The notes under the pieces are model-generated. The model was not told the origin of the DNA. It ran no database searches and was given only the letters and a program-made list of their open reading frames with translations. Below, one piece after another: positions 5,276 to 8,234 of a stretch of DNA of 8,234 nucleotides (positions are counted from its first letter, which is position 1; each line of letters opens with the position of its first letter). The position numbers were made by a program, and so were the translations under genes. The stretch is from contig JBBSBE010000155.1 of assembly GCA_038251625.1 (NCBI GenBank), positions 1 through 8,234 of the forward strand, written 5' to 3'. This DNA is from JBBQXK01 sp038251625 (GTDB lineage: Bacteria > Pseudomonadota > Alphaproteobacteria > Rhodobacterales > Rhodobacteraceae).

Positions 5276-5301
5276 CGGAGGGGGCCCGAGCAGCCCCTCC
5301 G
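5276..5301 (+). terminator. GC-rich stem-loop after the peptidoglycan-binding gene
   Basis: CGGAGGGG and CCCCTCCG (8 bp) enclose a ten-base loop, 13 bases after the stop codon. There is no T-tract, so this is either a weak or Rho-assisted terminator or an mRNA 3'-end stabiliser. Confidence 0.45.
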
Positions 5302-5313
5302 GCACCCGGGCAG

Positions 5314-5350
5314 CGGAGCGCGCGGCACCAAGTCCCCGTCGCGCGCTCCG
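5314..5350 (+). terminator. second, 11-bp stem-loop after the peptidoglycan-binding gene
   Basis: CGGAGCGCGCG at 5314-5324 pairs perfectly with CGCGCGCTCCG at 5340-5350 across a 15-base loop. It is followed by TTC rather than a T-run. Together with the hairpin at 5276 it probably closes the transcript, but intrinsic termination is not proven by sequence. Confidence 0.4.
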
Positions 5351-5367
5351 TTCATCTGGGATGCAAC

Positions 5368-5406
5368 GTACGCCGTGTCGGTACAGATGCCGTACGCGCG
5401 CGGTAC
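5368..5406. repeat. cluster of four GTAC palindromes, three spaced 11 bp
   Basis: GTAC occurs at 5368, 5381, 5392 and 5403, mostly as CGTAC or GGTAC. The last three are spaced by exactly 11 bp, about one helical turn. This phasing, about 120-157 bp before the sigma gene, would suit cooperative binding of a regulator. It is also compatible with chance in CG-rich spacer. Confidence 0.3.
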
Positions 5407-5430
5407 GCGGGCCAGACGGATGCTGGCACC

Positions 5431-5500
5431 TTCTTTTTCATGTTTTTCAGCGGATTAACCCTGAAATTGCGATTTTCCCCCGAATCCTCCCAAGGATCGA
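5431..5500 (+). promoter_or_regulatory. AT-rich island with inverted repeat, probable promoter region of the sigma/VWA operon
   Basis: This is the most AT-rich stretch in the intergenic region (5263-5524). It contains TTTCAG-N10-CTGAAA at 5445-5466, a 6-bp inverted repeat of operator size, and a small ATCCT-N4-AGGAT repeat at 5484-5497. I could not assign a -35/-10 pair with confidence. GGATC at 5494-5498 and CGTCT at 5512-5516 faintly resemble an ECF-type promoter, but their 13-base spacing is shorter than usual. Confidence 0.3.
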
Positions 5501-5524
5501 CACGCAACACGCGTCTCAGCTAGC

Positions 5525-6073
5525 GTGATGCTGATGGATACGTCCGATGAAACGCTCGCCACCGCTGCCGCAGGCGGCGACCGCACCGCCTTCGCGGTGC
5601 TGGTCGGGCGGCACTACGACCGTATCTACGGCCTCGCCTTCCGCCTCACCGGCCAGCGGGCAGAGGCGCAGGATCTCGCGCAGGATATCTGTGCTGCCCT
5701 GCCCGCCAAGCTTGGCGGCTGGCGCGGCGAGGCGCGCTTTACAACCTGGCTCTACCGCGTCACGGTGAACGCCGCGCATGATCGCAGGCGCAGGATCGCC
5801 GTGCGGGCAAAGGCCGCAAGCGGCTGGGGTGATTGGGAAATCGCCCGGCAGGATGCGATGGCCGAAGACCGCGCCGCGCAAGATTGGCTGGCCGAGGTGG
5901 TGGCCCGCTTGCCAGAGGATCTGCGCTATACCGTGGCGCTGGTGCTGGGTGAGGATCTGACGCAAGCCGAAGCCGGGGTGATCCTTGGCCTCTCCGAAGG
6001 CACCATCGCCTGGCGCATGAGCGAGGTGAAGCGCCGCCTGCGCGCCATTGCCGCCGAGGAGGCGAAGGGATGA
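5525..6073 (+). CDS. ECF-type RNA polymerase sigma factor
   Basis: A 182-residue sigma-70 family protein with only regions 2 and 4, as in ECF sigma factors. It directs RNA polymerase to a dedicated promoter set. Region 2 spans about 25-92: HYDRIYGLAFRLTG, DLAQDI (region 2.2, core binding) and TTWLYRVTVNAAHDRRRR (regions 2.3-2.4, -10 recognition). Region 4 spans about 120-176, with the helix-turn-helix LTQAEAGVILGLSEGTIAWR contacting the -35. Three starts are possible (GTG 5525, ATG 5528, ATG 5534) and none has a recognisable SD, so the exact N-terminus is uncertain and translation may be weak or leaderless. The stop overlaps the next gene as ATGA and its 3' end carries that gene's SD. It is therefore tightly co-expressed with the membrane VWA protein. 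The target regulon is unknown. Confidence 0.9.
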   Translation: MMLMDTSDETLATAAAGGDRTAFAVLVGRHYDRIYGLAFRLTGQRAEAQDLAQDICAALPAKLGGWRGEARFTTWLYRVTVNAAHDRRRRIAVRAKAASGWGDWEIARQDAMAEDRAAQDWLAEVVARLPEDLRYTVALVLGEDLTQAEAGVILGLSEGTIAWRMSEVKRRLRAIAAEEAKG

Positions 6074-8043
6074 CCGACGAATTCGAAAAGCTTTCCAAGG
6101 CCTTGAGGGCCGCCCCGCCCCCCCCCGCCCCGGACGCGAAGGCCGAGGCGTTGCGCCTTGCCATGGAAAACTTCGACCGCCACCAAGGAACCGCCGCAGC
6201 CACGCGTCCTAATGCTGACCGCCCATCGCAGGCGGGGATATTGGGCGGAGTTCGCAACATGCTGTATTCATTGACATCCCGGCGCGCCTTGGCGGCCACA
6301 ACCTCAATCGCTGCCCTGTGCCTCGGGCTGGTGGTCGTGCTGCCGCAACTGGACGGCACACCCCGCCCGGGCCTCTCCGATGGTCCGGTGCCGGCAACGG
6401 CAGACAACGAAGCCTTGTCGGAACCGCCCACCGAACCCGCCATCGTCGCAGCACCCGCCCCGGCCCCTTTGGCGCGTCAGCGTCTGGAAAGCGGCACGCC
6501 GCTGGCGGCGAAGCGCGCGGCGGCGCCAGATGCCTCGACCACGCTCGGGGGCGCCCCATTGGCCACCGCCCCGGTGGCAGATGCCTTGGGCGCGATCGCG
6601 GAATATGCCCCGGTGGCGCCCGAACCGCGTTTTCAACCACTGGAAAATACAGAGGAATTTGCCAACGCTCCCGCCAACCCGGTGAAGGTGACGGCCGAGG
6701 ATCCTGTCTCTACCTTCTCGGTCGATGTGGACACGGCAAGCTACGCCATCGTCCGTTCGTCGCTGGAAAACGGATACCTGCCCGACCCGCAATCGGTGCG
6801 GATCGAGGAGATGATCAACTATTTTCCCTATGCCTACTCCGCGCCTGATGCGGGCGATGCGCCCTTCCGCGCCACCGTCACGGTGATGCCGGCACCGTGG
6901 AATGACGGCAAACGCCTTGTTCAGATCGGTCTGCAGGGGCGTCTGCCCGCGCTCGCCGACCGCCCGCCGCTGAACCTTGTCTTCCTTGTCGATACCTCCG
7001 GGTCCATGCAGGACGGTCACAAACTTCCCCTTCTGAAACAATCGCTTCGCCTTGTCTTGCCGCAACTGCGGCCCGAGGATCAGGTGGCGATCGTCGCCTA
7101 TGCCGGATCTGCGGGCGAGGTTCTGCCCCCCACCCCCGCCGCTGACAGCGCCACCATCCTTGCCGCCCTCGACCGGCTGGAGGCGGGCGGATCCACCGCC
7201 GGGGCCGAAGGGTTGGAACTCGCCTACCGCGTGGCCGACAGGATGGCGGGCGCGGGCGAAGTGAGCCGCATCCTTCTGGCGACCGATGGCGATTTCAACG
7301 TCGGCATCGACGATCCCGAAGGGTTGGAGGCTTATGTCGCGAAAAAGCGCGAAACCGGCACCTACCTTTCCGTTCTGGGCTTTGGGCGCGGCAATCTGGA
7401 TGACGCCACGATGCAGGCGCTGGCGCAGGCTGGAAACGGGCTCGCGGCCTATATCGACACCGCTCAGGAAGCACGAAAAGTGCTGGTGGATCAACTGACT
7501 GGCGCGCTTTTCCCGATTGCGGACGATGTGAAGATCCAGGTGGAATGGAACCCCGCGACGGTCGCCGAATACCGCCTGATCGGCTATGAAACCCGCGCCC
7601 TGCGGCGCGAGGATTTCAACAATGATCGCGTGGATGCGGGCGAGATTGGCGCGGGCCATTCCGTCACCGCGATCTATGAAATCACCCCGCCGGGCAGTGC
7701 AGCACTGGCCAACGATCCCCTGCGTTATGGCGCGGCCACTGCCACCGGAACGGGCGACGAGTTGGGCTTTCTGCGCCTGCGCTGGAAGGCTCCGGGCGAG
7801 GATACCTCTGCCCTGTCGGAACTGCCGATCCGCCCCCAGATGGCCACGCCGGGCGAGGACGCCCGCTTCGCCGCCGCCATCGCGGGGATGGGCCAGTTGC
7901 TGACCGGTGCCACCTATCTGGGCGACTGGGGCTGGGATGATGCCATTGCGCTGGCCCTGTCGGGCCGGGGGGCGGATGATTTTGGCTACCGTATCGAGGC
8001 CGTCAACCTGATGCGTCTGGCCAAAACCCTGTCGCAGCAGTAG
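6070..8043 (+). CDS. membrane-anchored YfbK-like VWA domain protein with possible anti-sigma N-terminus
   Basis: A 657-residue protein. Residues 1-70 are cytoplasmic and helical (DEFEKLSKALRAA, EALRLAMENFD). One membrane segment spans about 73-92. An Ala/Pro-rich periplasmic linker runs to about 200. Then comes the full YfbK arrangement: an N-terminal domain (NPVKVTAEDPVSTFSVDVDT, MINYFPY), a VWA domain at about 300-475, and the YfbK C-terminal domain to residue 655. The VWA metal site (MIDAS) is intact: DTSGS at 308-312, Thr376 in GGSTAGAEG and Asp406 in ATDGDFNVGIDD. The start is set by GAGGAGG at 6056-6062 inside the sigma gene, with a four-base ATGA overlap. E. coli YfbK has no established function. 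The short N-terminus plus single span next to an ECF sigma gene suggests a membrane anti-sigma or sensor role, which is inference. Confidence 0.9.
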   Translation: MTDEFEKLSKALRAAPPPPAPDAKAEALRLAMENFDRHQGTAAATRPNADRPSQAGILGGVRNMLYSLTSRRALAATTSIAALCLGLVVVLPQLDGTPRPGLSDGPVPATADNEALSEPPTEPAIVAAPAPAPLARQRLESGTPLAAKRAAAPDASTTLGGAPLATAPVADALGAIAEYAPVAPEPRFQPLENTEEFANAPANPVKVTAEDPVSTFSVDVDTASYAIVRSSLENGYLPDPQSVRIEEMINYFPYAYSAPDAGDAPFRATVTVMPAPWNDGKRLVQIGLQGRLPALADRPPLNLVFLVDTSGSMQDGHKLPLLKQSLRLVLPQLRPEDQVAIVAYAGSAGEVLPPTPAADSATILAALDRLEAGGSTAGAEGLELAYRVADRMAGAGEVSRILLATDGDFNVGIDDPEGLEAYVAKKRETGTYLSVLGFGRGNLDDATMQALAQAGNGLAAYIDTAQEARKVLVDQLTGALFPIADDVKIQVEWNPATVAEYRLIGYETRALRREDFNNDRVDAGEIGAGHSVTAIYEITPPGSAALANDPLRYGAATATGTGDELGFLRLRWKAPGEDTSALSELPIRPQMATPGEDARFAAAIAGMGQLLTGATYLGDWGWDDAIALALSGRGADDFGYRIEAVNLMRLAKTLSQQ

Positions 8044-8056
8044 GTTCGCGCCACGT

Positions 8057-8082
8057 CGCCCCCGGCCCGAAAGCCGGGGGCG
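8057..8082 (+). terminator. 10-bp GC stem-loop after the VWA gene
   Basis: CGCCCCCGGC and GCCGGGGGCG pair perfectly around a CCGAAA loop, 13 bases after the VWA stop. There is no T-tract, and the next gene starts 15 bases later. It may attenuate transcription or separate the two messages rather than terminate fully. Confidence 0.45.
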
Positions 8083-8097
8083 CGACCGGAGAGCCGC

Positions 8098-8234
8098 ATG
8101 GGACTGCACGAAGATCAGGCCGAAGCCACCGCACGGCGGGTGCTGCGGATCGAGGGTGAGGCGCTTTTGTCGATGGCGGCAGCGGTGCCACCGGGCTTTG
8201 CGGCCGTGGTCGAGGCGATGCTGGCCTGCCGGGG
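8098..8234 (+). CDS. KpsF/GutQ family sugar-phosphate isomerase (arabinose-5-phosphate isomerase), N-terminal fragment
   Basis: The first 45 codons of a gene that runs off the right edge. The start MGLHEDQAEATARRVLRIEG, followed by EALLSMAAAVPPGF and MLACR(G), is the N-terminal helical region of KpsF/GutQ/KdsD proteins. These convert ribulose-5-phosphate to arabinose-5-phosphate, the precursor of Kdo for lipopolysaccharide. The SIS domain with the catalytic residues and the CBS pair would lie outside the window. The ATG at 8098 is preceded by GGAGAG at about 8088-8093. The call rests on the N-terminus only, so the paralogue (kdsD, kpsF or gutQ type) is not decided. Confidence 0.72.
   Translation, partial: MGLHEDQAEATARRVLRIEGEALLSMAAAVPPGFAAVVEAMLACR

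Noticed and set aside
4489..5355. Minus-strand frame of 288 codons opposite the peptidoglycan-binding gene
   Set aside because: It is antisense to a gene with a clear signal peptide and PG_binding_1 domain, and has a Gly/Arg-rich shadow composition.
6304..8109. Long open frame of about 600 codons on the minus strand opposite the VWA gene
   Set aside because: It is the antisense shadow of a YfbK-like gene with an intact MIDAS; no domain or plausible start signal supports it.
1..8234. CRISPR array, insertion sequence or prophage
   Set aside because: No regularly spaced repeats with unique spacers, no transposase or integrase motifs and no terminal inverted repeats were seen.

Overview
The window is GC-rich, with dense and mostly uninterrupted genes and strong G/C preference at third codon positions. 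Its protein families resemble those of the alphaproteobacterial order Rhodobacterales (Rhodobacter/Paracoccus-type bacteria). That assignment is inferred from sequence character and remembered family resemblance, not from a search. I see no insertion sequence, prophage, CRISPR array, rRNA or tRNA. It looks like ordinary chromosome with two regulatory surprises.

Layout. At the left edge is the N-terminus of a PfkB-type hexose-phosphate kinase on the minus strand (1-71). Next is an alpha/beta hydrolase with an arylformamidase-like HGGYW motif (minus, 165-947). It diverges across about 70 bp from a plus-strand pair, the succinate-semialdehyde dehydrogenase gabD (1019-2497) and a DUF2461 protein (2509-3207), separated by 11 bp. 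Converging on these is a minus-strand pair, a YjhX/TopAI-family toxin-like gene (3702-3962) followed after 12 bp by a GNAT acetyltransferase (3213-3689). This is the same pairing and order as E. coli topAI(yjhX)-yjhQ. The toxin-like gene is preceded by two short upstream ORFs and a hairpin arranged like a translational relay. A CspA-family cold-shock gene (minus, 4219-4425) follows, with a textbook UUCG-loop terminator.

A 321-bp divergent intergenic region (4426-4746), rich in inverted repeats, separates csp from a plus-strand secreted peptidoglycan-binding-domain protein (4747-5262). A second intergenic region (5263-5524) holds two GC-rich hairpins, a cluster of GTAC palindromes and an AT-rich island. 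It leads into an ECF sigma factor (5525-6073) whose stop overlaps the start of a 657-residue membrane-anchored YfbK-like von Willebrand factor A protein (6070-8043). The window closes with the first 45 codons of a KpsF/GutQ (arabinose-5-phosphate isomerase) gene from 8098.

How the parts may work together. GabD and DUF2461 look co-transcribed. The sigma factor and VWA protein look translationally coupled, and the VWA protein has a short cytoplasmic N-terminus before its single membrane span. This suggests an anti-sigma/sensor role for that protein, which is inference. The YjhX-GNAT pair is best read as a chromosomal toxin-antitoxin-like module under possible leader-peptide control. The most interesting signals are (1) the upstream-ORF/hairpin relay before yjhX, (2) the yjhX-GNAT pair and (3) the sigma/VWA operon.
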